DNA of 64,000 nt. Source: Saccharothrix sp. NRRL B-16314. Lineage in GTDB: Bacteria > Actinomycetota > Actinomycetes > Mycobacteriales > Pseudonocardiaceae. The stretch is taken from positions 124,001 to 188,000 of the forward strand of contig NZ_JNXC01000001.1 in NCBI RefSeq assembly GCF_000716595.1, read 5' to 3'. This document shows, one piece after another, positions 49,089-57,215 of this stretch. The notes under the pieces were generated by a model. That model was not told the origin of the DNA and did no database searches. It was given only the letters and a program-made list of their open reading frames with translations. The translations under genes and the position numbers were made by a program. Numbering within the stretch: position 1 is the first letter of the stretch; each line of letters starts with the position of its first letter.

Positions 49089-49907
49089 CTACCGCTCGGC
49101 GGCCCGCGCCGCGATCCACTCCGCGGACTCGTCGGGAGACAACGCCAGCTTCGACAGGTGGGCGAAGGTGAGTGTAGCCACCTTGACCTCGGCAGGGTTC
49201 TCGATGTGGAGCGACCCGGCCGCGTGCTCCACGTAGAGCGCCGATCGCTTCTCCTTGCCCGACAGATCGAGCACGGTGAAGGCGCCGTTGTCACCGTCGT
49301 GCGGGCCGACCCTGTCGAGGAGGACCTGCACGGTCACATTGGGAAGCCGCCCTCGCTCGACGATGTGCGCCAGTTGCGTTCGGTCCGCCTTCGCCAGTGC
49401 GGCTTCCGCCACGACGGCTTGCAGGACCAGCGGGTCGGTGCCGACCAACCTCTCCTGCCGCCGCAGGCGCACCGCGACCTGGTTGTCCACGGACCTCCCC
49501 GACCGCCGCACCCTCGCCCCGGCGGTGATGTGCCGGATGTAGCCCTCCACCTGCAACAGCCCTGGCACATAGGCGAGTTCGAACGTCCGCATCCGGTGGG
49601 CGTCGTGTTCAAGGCTGATGTAGCCGTGGTCACCGAGGTCGTACTTGGTCCACCAGCCCTTCTCCAACGCCCAGGCGTAGAGATCCATGTACTCGTCCCA
49701 CTGGGACACCGGAATCCCGTACTGGTCGAGCATGGCTCGCATGCCGTGGTAGTCGGGTCGTTGGCCCTTCTCTATCCGGCTGATCTTGCGGTGGTTGTAG
49801 TTGAGGCGGTCCGCTGCCTCCTGCTGCGACATACCGGCTCGCTTGCGCAGTTCCCGGAGCACTTCGCCGAGCCTGCGCATCCGATGGGTCGGCTCGTTCC
49901 TGCTCAC
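49089..49907 (-). CDS. XRE-type regulator with DUF5753 domain, second locus
   Basis: 272 residues from a GTG with GGGAGG upstream. Helix-turn-helix: LGEVLRELRKRAGMSQQEAADRLNYNHRKISRIEKGQ. DUF5753 part: LAYVPGLLQVEGYIRHI, RLRRQERLVGTDPLVLQAVVAEAAL, LPNVTVQVLLDRVGPHDGDNGAFTVL, and LSKLALSPDESAEWI. It pairs with two DUF397 genes downstream, unlike the locus at 10413 with one. The two regulators share the family layout but are clearly diverged. Confidence 0.9.
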   Translation of the reverse strand: MSRNEPTHRMRRLGEVLRELRKRAGMSQQEAADRLNYNHRKISRIEKGQRPDYHGMRAMLDQYGIPVSQWDEYMDLYAWALEKGWWTKYDLGDHGYISLEHDAHRMRTFELAYVPGLLQVEGYIRHITAGARVRRSGRSVDNQVAVRLRRQERLVGTDPLVLQAVVAEAALAKADRTQLAHIVERGRLPNVTVQVLLDRVGPHDGDNGAFTVLDLSGKEKRSALYVEHAAGSLHIENPAEVKVATLTFAHLSKLALSPDESAEWIAARAAER

Positions 49908-50008
49908 CTCGGCACCACCTCCCGTGATCACTTGACCGCGCAACGCTACGGCGGCGGAAGCAGCGGGTGGGAATCCCGACCCGGGCTTCCGCCGCGGACC
50001 GTTGTGGC

Positions 50009-50266
50009 ATGACGGACACGGCCTACCTGCACCGGATCGAGTACTTCCGGCGTCAGCGGAACGGCTCGCTCGTGCGCGAGCACGTGGAAACCGTTGACGA
50101 CCACGGCTGGTACATCGCGCGCGGCGAGGAGTGGCGGGCTCGGTACACGCGGGGGTGCGCGGTGGAGTTCCTGGCGCGGCAGGGCGCGGCGCGGGGCGTC
50201 TACTCCGTGGCCGTGTGGCGGGGTCCGACGCGGGTCTGCACGGTGGGGCTCCACTGGACCGGGTGA
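50009..50266 (+). CDS. Hypothetical protein divergent from the DUF5753 regulator
   Basis: 85 residues from the ATG at 50009. Short strands and basic residues: AYLHRIEYFRRQRNGSLVREHVETVDDHGWYIARGEEWRARYT, ending in YSVAVWRGPTRVCTVGLHW. No family recognised. It stands about 100 bases from the divergent regulator start, the same position as the hypothetical gene beside the other DUF5753 regulator (11328), which suggests it could be the regulated gene. Confidence 0.6.
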   Translation: MTDTAYLHRIEYFRRQRNGSLVREHVETVDDHGWYIARGEEWRARYTRGCAVEFLARQGAARGVYSVAVWRGPTRVCTVGLHWTG

Positions 50267-50331
50267 AGTAGTCCACTCGCCGGAGTTAGCGCGCTTGCAC
50301 CGGCCCTCCCGGTTACGACACTTTCCCGCCC

Positions 50332-50658
50332 ATGAACTTCAGGAAGACCATCGCGGGAGCCGCGGTCGCCCTCGGCGGCACGGCCGTCATGCTCGGCCTG
50401 GGTGGCACCGCGCACGCCGCCGAGATCGGCGCGGAAGCCCGGCCGCAGCTGGACGCCCAGCCCGGCAAGATCGCCACCATCGGCGACATCGCCCGCTTCG
50501 ACGGCGAAGACCTGACCAACCCGCTCAGCACCGCGGACATCGACGTCACCGACCCGGAAGCCGCGGCGGCGGACCTGGTGGCGACCGTGCTCGACACCCT
50601 GCGCGGCAAGCCCGGTCAGCTGCCGGGCGTGGAGACGGGTGTCAGCTTCGGTTCCTGA
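50332..50658 (+). CDS. Small secreted protein
   Basis: 108 residues. A clear signal peptide (MNFRKTIAGAAVALGGTAVMLGLGGTAHA) precedes an acidic mature part of about 80 residues (GKIATIGDIARFDGEDLTNPLSTADIDVTDPEAAAADLVATVLDTL). No Cys, no known family. It is followed by a strong terminator, consistent with a well expressed single gene. Confidence 0.8.
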   Translation: MNFRKTIAGAAVALGGTAVMLGLGGTAHAAEIGAEARPQLDAQPGKIATIGDIARFDGEDLTNPLSTADIDVTDPEAAAADLVATVLDTLRGKPGQLPGVETGVSFGS

Positions 50659-50672
50659 AGGACCCCAGAGCC

Positions 50673-50714
50673 GGAACGGTCCCGGCCCCCTCCCCCTCGG
50701 GCCGGGACCGTTCC
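50673..50714 (+). terminator. Strong hairpin terminator
   Basis: GGAACGGTCCCGGCCC (50673-50688) and GGGCCGGGACCGTTCC (50699-50714) form 16 perfect pairs around a 10-base loop, 14 bases past the stop at 50658. Confidence 0.9.
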
Positions 50715-50732
50715 AACCCAAGCGATTCCCAA

Positions 50733-50765
50733 CGACATCACCGGCCGCAGCGACATCACCGGCCG
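50733..50765. repeat. Two-unit direct repeat overlapping the gamma-glutamyltransferase stop
   Basis: CGACATCACCGGCCG occurs at 50733-50747 and 50751-50765, an 18-base period. The stop codon of the minus-strand gene (50756-50758) lies in the second copy. Confidence 0.75.
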
Positions 50766-52537
50766 ACGGCGTACCCCTGCGCACCGCGCGGGTTGGCCGC
50801 CGCTCGGAGCAGGCCGTCACGGGAGTCCCGCGCCACCGCCGACATCCGGCCGAGCGCCCACGGACCCGCGTCCACCACCGAGTGCCCGCGTTCACGCAGC
50901 TCGTCCATCCCGCCGAACCGGGACTCGACCACGACCTCACCCGGCGTCCACGACCGCGGGTAGAAGGAACTCGGGAACGCGTTCGTGTGCCACATCGGCG
51001 AGTCGATCGCCGCCTGCAAGTTCATCCCACCGACCGTGTGCGCGAGCCAGAACCCCAGCTGCCACTGGTCCTGCTGGTCACCGCCGGGCGTGCCGAAGGC
51101 CATCGTCGGCAGGCCGTCCCGCAGGGCGAGGGTCGGCGACAGCGTGATCCGAGGACGCTTCCACGGCGCCAGCGAGTTCGGCAGACCTTCTTCCAGCCAG
51201 AACATCTGCGCCCGGCTGCCCAGGCAGAACCCCAGTGACGGGATCGTCGGCGACGACTGCAACCACCCGCCGGACGGGGTCGCCGACACGATGTTGCCCC
51301 ACCGGTCCACCACGTCCACGTGGACGGTGTCGCCCTTGACCGCGCCGGTGCTGGACACGGTCGGCTCACCGATCGCACCGCCACCGCCGAGACCGTCGTC
51401 GCACGGACCGCGCAGGACGTGCGCCGGCAGCCTCGGGTCCACCCCCAGCACCGAACCGGGTCGCAGTTCCAGCGAAGCCTGGTCGGTGATCAGCTTGCGC
51501 CGCCCGTCCGCGTACCCGCGGGACAGCAGCACGTCCAACGGCACGTCGCCGCTGTCCCCGTACCAGGCCTCCCGGTCGGCGAACGCCAGCTTCGCGGCCT
51601 CCACCGCCAGGTGCACCGTCTGCGCCGAAGGCACGCCGTCCGCGTACGGCAGGTCGAGCCCTTCCAGCAGCAGCAACTGCTGCAACAGCACGGGCCCCTG
51701 CGTCCACGCCCCGGGCTTGACCACGCTCCACGACCCGAAGTCCACCGACACGGCGTCCTCGTAGGACGCCTCCCACGACGCCATGTCCTCGCCGGTCAGC
51801 ACACCGGCGTGGTCGTTGCCGGAGTCGTCGCGGTGCGCGATCCGGAAGAACTCGTCCACCTGCGCCGCGACGAACCCCTGCGACCACGCCCGCCGCGCGG
51901 CCTCGATCTGCTGCTCGCGCGACGCGCCCGCGGCCTCGGCGGCGGCCAGCAGCCACTCCCACGTGTCCGCCAGCTTGGGGTTGCGGAACCGCGTTCCGGC
52001 CTCCGGCGGCGCACCACCCGACAGCCACAGCGCGGCCGACGACGTCCAGTGCTCCCGGAACAGGTCGGCCACCGTCGAGATGGTGAACGCCGCCCGCTCC
52101 AGCAGCGGGAACCCGTCTCGCGCGTACCCGATCGCGTAGGTCAGCACGTCCCGCAGCGTCTTGGTGCCGTAGTCGCGCAGCAGCGTCAGCCACCCGTCCC
52201 ACGCGCCCGGCACGGTGGCGGCCAGCATCCCGCTGCCCGGCACGAGGTCGAGGCCGAGCGACCGGTAGTGCCCGATCGTCGCGCCGGCCGGGGCCACGCC
52301 CTGCCCGCACAGCACCCGCGGCACGGTCTCGCCGGCGGCGGCGAACACCACCGGCACCTCGCCGCCGGGTCCGTTGAGGTGCGGCTCCACCACTTGCAGC
52401 ACGAACCCGGCCGCGACCGCGGCGTCGAAGGCGTTGCCGCCGTCCTCCAGGACGGCCATGCCCGCGCTGGAGGCGAGCCAGTGCGTGGACGCGACCATTC
52501 CGTGCGTGCCGACTAGTTCAGGACGGGTGGTGAACAT
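50756..52537 (-). CDS. Gamma-glutamyltransferase family protein
   Basis: 593 residues, ATG start, no signal peptide, so cytoplasmic unlike the usual periplasmic Ggt. Large-subunit region: GMVASTHWLASSAGMAVLEDGGNAFDAAVAAGFVLQVVEPHLNGPGGE. The autoprocessing Thr is likely in KGDTVHVDVVDRWGNIVSATPSGGW, which starts the small subunit. Such proteins cleave gamma-glutamyl bonds or related amide bonds (glutathione, acyl-amides); the substrate pocket cannot be read from this. Confidence 0.88.
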   Translation of the reverse strand: MFTTRPELVGTHGMVASTHWLASSAGMAVLEDGGNAFDAAVAAGFVLQVVEPHLNGPGGEVPVVFAAAGETVPRVLCGQGVAPAGATIGHYRSLGLDLVPGSGMLAATVPGAWDGWLTLLRDYGTKTLRDVLTYAIGYARDGFPLLERAAFTISTVADLFREHWTSSAALWLSGGAPPEAGTRFRNPKLADTWEWLLAAAEAAGASREQQIEAARRAWSQGFVAAQVDEFFRIAHRDDSGNDHAGVLTGEDMASWEASYEDAVSVDFGSWSVVKPGAWTQGPVLLQQLLLLEGLDLPYADGVPSAQTVHLAVEAAKLAFADREAWYGDSGDVPLDVLLSRGYADGRRKLITDQASLELRPGSVLGVDPRLPAHVLRGPCDDGLGGGGAIGEPTVSSTGAVKGDTVHVDVVDRWGNIVSATPSGGWLQSSPTIPSLGFCLGSRAQMFWLEEGLPNSLAPWKRPRITLSPTLALRDGLPTMAFGTPGGDQQDQWQLGFWLAHTVGGMNLQAAIDSPMWHTNAFPSSFYPRSWTPGEVVVESRFGGMDELRERGHSVVDAGPWALGRMSAVARDSRDGLLRAAANPRGAQGYAVGR

Positions 52538-52622
52538 TTCAACAACCTACGTCCAGAAACCCGTTTTTGTTACCCCGGCTAACTAGATCGCATCCTGAAG
52601 ATCGGCTGAACACGACTGTTCG

Positions 52623-53921
52623 TCACACCGCCTCGTCACGCACCCGCAACTCACGCCCGAGCCCGTGCAGCACCAGGCCGGCGCGGGTCAACGCGTCCGG
52701 ATCGAGGTGGTTGCGGGTGTCGAGGACGGTCGAACCGGACATCAGGGACGCCATCAGCGTCCAGTCCAACGTGCGGAACTCCGGCCACTCGGTGAGCAGC
52801 ACCACGGCGTCCGCCCCGCTCACCGCCGTGTAAGGCGAGTCGACCACGGTCATCCCCACCAGTGGCCGGGTGATCTCCGGGTCGTGGGCCACCAGTTCGG
52901 CGCCCTCGAACGCGAGCAGCTCGGCGACCGCCAGCGCGGGCGAGTCGCGCAGGTCGTTCGTGCCCGCCTTGAACGCCAGCCCGAGCACGCCGATCCGGGC
53001 GCCGGCCAGCGACCCGACCGCCCGGCGCACCTTCTCCACCACCCGCTGCTGCTGCCGCGCGTTCGTCTCGATGGTGGCCTTGACCAGGGAGAAGTCGACT
53101 CCCACGGCGTCCGCGATCCGGACCATGGCGTGCGTGTCCTTGGGCAGGCAGGAACCGCCCCAGCCGGGTCCGGGCTTCAGGAACGACTGGCCGATGCGCT
53201 TGTCGTAGCCCATGCCCTCGGTCACCGACGTGACGTCCGCGCCGACGAGTTCGCACAGCTCGGCCACCGCGTTGACGTAGGACAGCTTCATCGCCAAGTA
53301 GCAGTTCGCCGCGTACTTGACCATCTCGGCGCTGGCCGCGTCCATCAGCACGGTGGGCGCGCCGAGCCGGGTGAACAGCGCTCCGACGCGTTCGGCGGCC
53401 TGCGGCGAGTCCGAGCCGACCACGATGCGGTCGGGGTGCAGGAAGTCGCGGACGGCGCTGCCCTCGCGCAGGAACTCGGGGTTCGAGACGACGGCGACGT
53501 CCTCCCGCCCGAGGAGCTCGGCGACCTTGATCGACGTGCCCACCGGGACGGTCGACTTGCACACGACGATCGCGCCGTAGGGGAGGACGTCGCGGATCTC
53601 CTCCGCCACCGCCTCCACCGCGCCGAGGTCCGCCGCGCCGCCCGCGCCCATGGGCGTCGGCAGGCACAGGAACACCACCTCGGCCTCGGCGACGGCGTGC
53701 CGCGCGCCCTCGACGAACGCCAGCCGGCCCGCGGACTGGCCTGCCACGACCAGGTCGGCGAGGTCGGGTTCGAGGATGTCGACCCGCCCGGCGCGCAGCC
53801 GGGCGACCTTCAGCGCGTCCACGTCCGCGCACACGACCCGATGACCGAGGGAGGCGAGGCACGCCCCCGTCGTCAGGCCCACGTAACCCGTTCCCACGAC
53901 CGCGATCCGCCGGACGAACAT
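52623..53921 (-). CDS. ugd: UDP-glucose 6-dehydrogenase
   Basis: 432 residues from the ATG at 53921. It oxidises UDP-glucose to UDP-glucuronate in two NAD-dependent steps. N-terminal NAD site: FVRRIAVVGTGYVGLTTGACLASLGH. Also KSTVPVGTS, VSNPEFLREGSAV and ADAASAEMVKYAANCYLAMKLS in part (AEMVKYAANCYL), the catalytic Cys in GWGGSCLPKDTHAM, and LGLAFKAGTNDLRDSPAL. It may supply precursors to the glycan locus upstream, though 7 kb apart. Monocistronic. Confidence 0.94.
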   Translation of the reverse strand: MFVRRIAVVGTGYVGLTTGACLASLGHRVVCADVDALKVARLRAGRVDILEPDLADLVVAGQSAGRLAFVEGARHAVAEAEVVFLCLPTPMGAGGAADLGAVEAVAEEIRDVLPYGAIVVCKSTVPVGTSIKVAELLGREDVAVVSNPEFLREGSAVRDFLHPDRIVVGSDSPQAAERVGALFTRLGAPTVLMDAASAEMVKYAANCYLAMKLSYVNAVAELCELVGADVTSVTEGMGYDKRIGQSFLKPGPGWGGSCLPKDTHAMVRIADAVGVDFSLVKATIETNARQQQRVVEKVRRAVGSLAGARIGVLGLAFKAGTNDLRDSPALAVAELLAFEGAELVAHDPEITRPLVGMTVVDSPYTAVSGADAVVLLTEWPEFRTLDWTLMASLMSGSTVLDTRNHLDPDALTRAGLVLHGLGRELRVRDEAV

Positions 53922-54064
53922 GCAGGTGACGGTGTCAGCCGAAGTTTGCCGCAGGTCAAACTCCAGCTGTATGCGGAGAGTGAGGTGGGTAGTCCCCTGG
54001 GTGTACGTCGAAACACCCCTCGCGGAGGAAGCGGTTTCGGCTGGACAGGAGCAGTGTCGAGGGC

Positions 54065-54175
54065 ATGGAACTGGTCGTGATCGGGCTGCTGTTCGTGGGT
54101 CTGGCGCTGCTCGCGGCCGTGCCCTTGGTCGCATTGCTCCACTTCTCCGAGCGCCGGGAGCTGAACGACCGTTAA
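54065..54175 (+). CDS. Small single-helix membrane protein, 36 residues
   Basis: ATG with ACAGGAGCAG upstream. Almost the whole protein is one helix (MELVVIGLLFVGLALLAAVP, then LVALLHF) with a charged end (SERRELNDR). The stop TAA is 26 bases before the next start, so it probably shares the transcript of the dehydrogenase gene. Confidence 0.5.
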   Translation: MELVVIGLLFVGLALLAAVPLVALLHFSERRELNDR

Positions 54176-54201
54176 CCTCCTGGGCCAGGACAGGAGGATG
54201 T

Positions 54202-54954
54202 ATGGAGATCTCGGGTACCTCGGCGATCGTCACCGGCGGCGCGTCCGGTCTGGGCAACGCGACCGCGCGGGCACTGGCGGCGCGCGGTGCGACGGTGTTC
54301 GCGTTGGACCTCTCGATCGACGGCGCCCCGGAAGTCGAGGGTGTCACCTACCTCGCGGCGGACGTGACCTCGGAGGACGACGTCCAGGCCGCCGTCGGCA
54401 CGGCCGCCGGTTCCGGTTCGCCGCTGCGGATCGTGGTGAGCTGCGCGGGCATCGGCCCGTCGGCGCGGACGGTGGGCAAGTCCGGACCGCACCCGCTCGA
54501 CCTGTACCGGAAGGTGGTCGACGTCAACCTGGTCGGCACGTTCAACGTGCTGCGGCTGGGTGCGGCGGCGATGGGGCAGACCGAGGCGCTGGAGCACGGG
54601 CAGCGCGGCGTGGTGATCAACACGGCGTCCATCGCGGCGTTCGACGGGCAGATCGGGCAGGTCGCGTACGCGGCTTCGAAGGCGGCGGTGGTGGGCATGA
54701 CGCTGCCCGCGGCGCGTGACCTGGCGTCGGTCGGGGTGCGGGTGATGACGATCGCGCCGGGCATCGTGGACACGCCGATGCTGGCGACCGTGTCCGACGA
54801 CATCCGGGCCGGGCTGGCGGCGGGCGTGCCGTTCCCGAAGCGGCTGGCGCAGCCGGACGAGTACGCGCGGCTGGCCGTGTCGATCGTGGAGCACGACTAC
54901 CTGAACGGCGAGGTCATCCGCATGGACGGCGCCCTCCGCATGGCGCCGCGGTGA
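54202..54954 (+). CDS. Short-chain dehydrogenase, 3-hydroxyacyl-CoA dehydrogenase type
   Basis: 250 residues; ATG after CAGGAGG. Classical SDR: cofactor site SAIVTGGASGLGNATARALAA, VSCAGIGPSARTVGK, catalytic Ser in VINTASIAAFDGQIGQ, YxxxK as YAASK, and the end APGIVDTPML. The Asp in ALDLSIDG after strand 2 indicates NAD preference. The pattern resembles type-2 3-hydroxyacyl-CoA dehydrogenases (HSD10-like), so a role in fatty acid or branched-chain oxidation is likely. Confidence 0.92.
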   Translation: MEISGTSAIVTGGASGLGNATARALAARGATVFALDLSIDGAPEVEGVTYLAADVTSEDDVQAAVGTAAGSGSPLRIVVSCAGIGPSARTVGKSGPHPLDLYRKVVDVNLVGTFNVLRLGAAAMGQTEALEHGQRGVVINTASIAAFDGQIGQVAYAASKAAVVGMTLPAARDLASVGVRVMTIAPGIVDTPMLATVSDDIRAGLAAGVPFPKRLAQPDEYARLAVSIVEHDYLNGEVIRMDGALRMAPR

Positions 54955-55000
54955 CCTCTGCGGCTGCTCTCACCGGCCGATAACCGAACCAGCGGCCATG

Positions 55001-56635
55001 TCAGAGGTCGCCGGCGAACGGCAGGTCGTCCATGGCGTCCGACGTCATCCACAACCGCAAGGTGTGGGTGGCGCGGACGTCGTCCTCATTGTACTCCAGC
55101 AGTCGACGTCGTTGAGCGGGGTCCGGGAGCTGCCCGTCCATGCCGACGGCGTCGCGGTACCAGCGCATCGAGTTCTCGCCGCCCGCCTCCGGGTCCCGCC
55201 AGCGGAAACCGGCGACGGGGGCGATGGTCTTCAGGCCCTTGCCGTGGGCGCACAGGAACTGCTCCTGCACGATGCCGAACAGGTCGACCCACGAGTCGGA
55301 CGAGATGAACTCCCGCACCTGCGCCACCGTCGGGATGCCGGGCTGCCCCTTGAACCGCTGGGCCGACCCGAGCAGCCAGCGGTTCTCCGCCAGCTCGTTG
55401 TAGCAGTACGCCTTGAACGAGAGCCCACGCGCGCGGGCGCGCAGCCGCACCCCGGTCAGCCAGGACCAGAACTCGGCGAACGACCGCGCCTCGTCCCCGC
55501 ACGGCAGCGGGTCCCAGGTGGCGAACGCCCGGTAGCCGTGCTCCTCGTCGACGTCCTGACCGGACAGCCAGCAGCCCCACATGTACGCGCCCAGGTCGCC
55601 GAAGCTCTCCATGTCCACGTCGACCTCGACGTCGGCGCGCGGCACGTCCATGCGGGACATGCGGCGCACCACGGTCAGGTCGCGCAGCCAGGCGCGGGCC
55701 AGGATGACGGCGTCGGCGTGCAGCATCCCGACCAGCGGGACAACCGGCTCGGCCGGGTCGAGCGCGGCCAGGTCGTCCACCGTGCCGATGCCGGCCTTGC
55801 GCAGCGCCACGGCGTCCTCGCCGCGCACCACGAGGCTGACGTCACGGGTGGTCTTCAGGTCTTCCTCGCACACCGACCACCACGGGCAGCTGCGGCACTC
55901 CACGATCCGGGACGGGCGGGCCAGCGGGTCCGCGCCGGTGGCGGCGGCCGACGCCACGGAGAGCCGGTCGGAGAACCGGGTGTCGTATTCGGACAACGCG
56001 CTCTTGCCACCGGGCCAGTTCGGCGCTTCCAGGTCGTGCCACACCACCACGTCGGCGTCCATGCCGATGACGCCGCCGGTCGCCCGCCCGCGAGCCGCGA
56101 ACCCGGACGCCTGGAGCTGCCGCTGCGCGTGCGCCAAGCGGAGCTGGTCACGCGGCTGCGGCCGGACCTTGCGCAGCGGGTCGACCCGCGCGCCGCCCGG
56201 CAGCGGGTGGGACAGCGGTGACGTGCGGGCGCCCTGGCCGGGGTCGCTGACCTTGTGCCGGACCACGAGCACCGGCACGTACCCGGTGGTCTCCTTCACC
56301 AGCAGGTCGATGCCGCCACGCCGGCCGCCGAGCGGGTCGCGCGGCAGGGTGGCGCCCCAGATGAACGGCACACCGGCCTGCATCGCGGCGGCCGTCACGC
56401 GTTCGCGGTCGGCCGACGGCACGTCCTGCGGGATCTCCATCAGGTCCGACCCGACGACCCGGCCGAGCGCCGTGGCGACGCCGCGCCGGTGTTCCACCGC
56501 GTCGGCCTTGCGCTGCTGACCCGTGGGGTCCGGCGGCAGCCTGGGCACGTCGCGCATGGTCGGATCGTGTTCGAGGTGCACCCGCCGCCGGCAACGAGTG
56601 ACCACACCGGCGTCGAGCTGCACCTGGGAAGTCAC
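55001..56635 (-). CDS. TM0106-family RecB-like nuclease
   Basis: 544 residues. The N-terminal half is a RecB/PD-(D/E)xK-type domain (GIDLLVKE, VPVLVVRHKV), with a Cys cluster at ECRSCPWWSVCEEDL that may bind an Fe-S cluster. The C-terminal half is an RNase-H-like exonuclease fold: VEVDVDMESFGDLGAYMWGCWL, AYCYNELAENRWLL and YNEDDVRATHTLRLWM. Proteins of this kind are widespread in actinobacteria; involvement in DNA repair is inferred, not shown. Confidence 0.85.
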   Translation of the reverse strand: MTSQVQLDAGVVTRCRRRVHLEHDPTMRDVPRLPPDPTGQQRKADAVEHRRGVATALGRVVGSDLMEIPQDVPSADRERVTAAAMQAGVPFIWGATLPRDPLGGRRGGIDLLVKETTGYVPVLVVRHKVSDPGQGARTSPLSHPLPGGARVDPLRKVRPQPRDQLRLAHAQRQLQASGFAARGRATGGVIGMDADVVVWHDLEAPNWPGGKSALSEYDTRFSDRLSVASAAATGADPLARPSRIVECRSCPWWSVCEEDLKTTRDVSLVVRGEDAVALRKAGIGTVDDLAALDPAEPVVPLVGMLHADAVILARAWLRDLTVVRRMSRMDVPRADVEVDVDMESFGDLGAYMWGCWLSGQDVDEEHGYRAFATWDPLPCGDEARSFAEFWSWLTGVRLRARARGLSFKAYCYNELAENRWLLGSAQRFKGQPGIPTVAQVREFISSDSWVDLFGIVQEQFLCAHGKGLKTIAPVAGFRWRDPEAGGENSMRWYRDAVGMDGQLPDPAQRRRLLEYNEDDVRATHTLRLWMTSDAMDDLPFAGDL

Positions 56636-56754
56636 CGGTGCAGCGTATGACGCCGGGTCGGTGCTTGTACCGGCAACCTCGCGGAGTCGAGTCGATCTTT
56701 TCCGCGAACGGCTCTAGGGTCTGGGGCAGTACCTCGGCGAACAGGGGCACGGCC

Positions 56755-57186
56755 ATGGCGCGTGAGAAGAGCAAGGGTTTCACACCGGGCAGGGCGAAGA
56801 ACCTCGTCGGCGTGGCCAAGGTGCTGGCGCCCGCGTTGATCCCGGTGATGGCGCCGGTGGCGGCCCGCGCCGCCGCCCTGCTGAGCGACCGCTACGACCA
56901 CTACCGGGCCTCCCGGCTCGGCATCCCGGTCGACCAGCTGACCCGGTACTCGGGCAAGGGCGCGGGCCTGCACGCCCGGATCGCCGGCTTCAGCGAAGCC
57001 CTCGACCAGCTGCGGGACACCGAGCGGACGTACGTGGAGAGCACCGAGCGGCGACTGGCGCAACTGCTGGCCGCGGTGCGGGCGGCGGAACGCATGCCCG
57101 CACCGCGGCGCAAGGCCGCGCACCGCGCCGTCTCGGCCGATCTCGACGCGATGGAAGCGGACCTGCTCAAACGCCTCGGCGTGTGA
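56755..57186 (+). CDS. DUF6474 family protein
   Basis: 143 residues from the ATG at 56755 (AGGGGCACGG upstream). A basic N-terminus (AREKSKGFTPGRAKNLVGVAKVLAPALIPVMAPVAARAAALL), then helices (DYHYRASRLGI-like DHYRASRLGIPVDQL, AGFSEALDQLRDTERTYVESTERRLAQLLAAV). It is common in Pseudonocardiales with unknown role. Its last seven codons and stop lie within the left 34-bp direct repeat of the inserted segment. Confidence 0.8.
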   Translation: MAREKSKGFTPGRAKNLVGVAKVLAPALIPVMAPVAARAAALLSDRYDHYRASRLGIPVDQLTRYSGKGAGLHARIAGFSEALDQLRDTERTYVESTERRLAQLLAAVRAAERMPAPRRKAAHRAVSADLDAMEADLLKRLGV

Positions 57187-57196
57187 CCTGCTCGAC
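57163..57196 (+). repeat. 34-bp direct repeat, left copy
   Basis: Begins CTGCTCAAACGCCTCGGC and ends TGACCTGCTCGAC; identical to 60802-60835. It encodes LLKRLGV and stop of the DUF6474 protein on the plus strand. On the minus strand it still reads VEQVTRRGV and stop, the C-terminus of the BCCT transporter. Confidence 0.9.
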
Positions 57197-57215
57197 CGCT
57201 GGTAGGTGGGACGGG

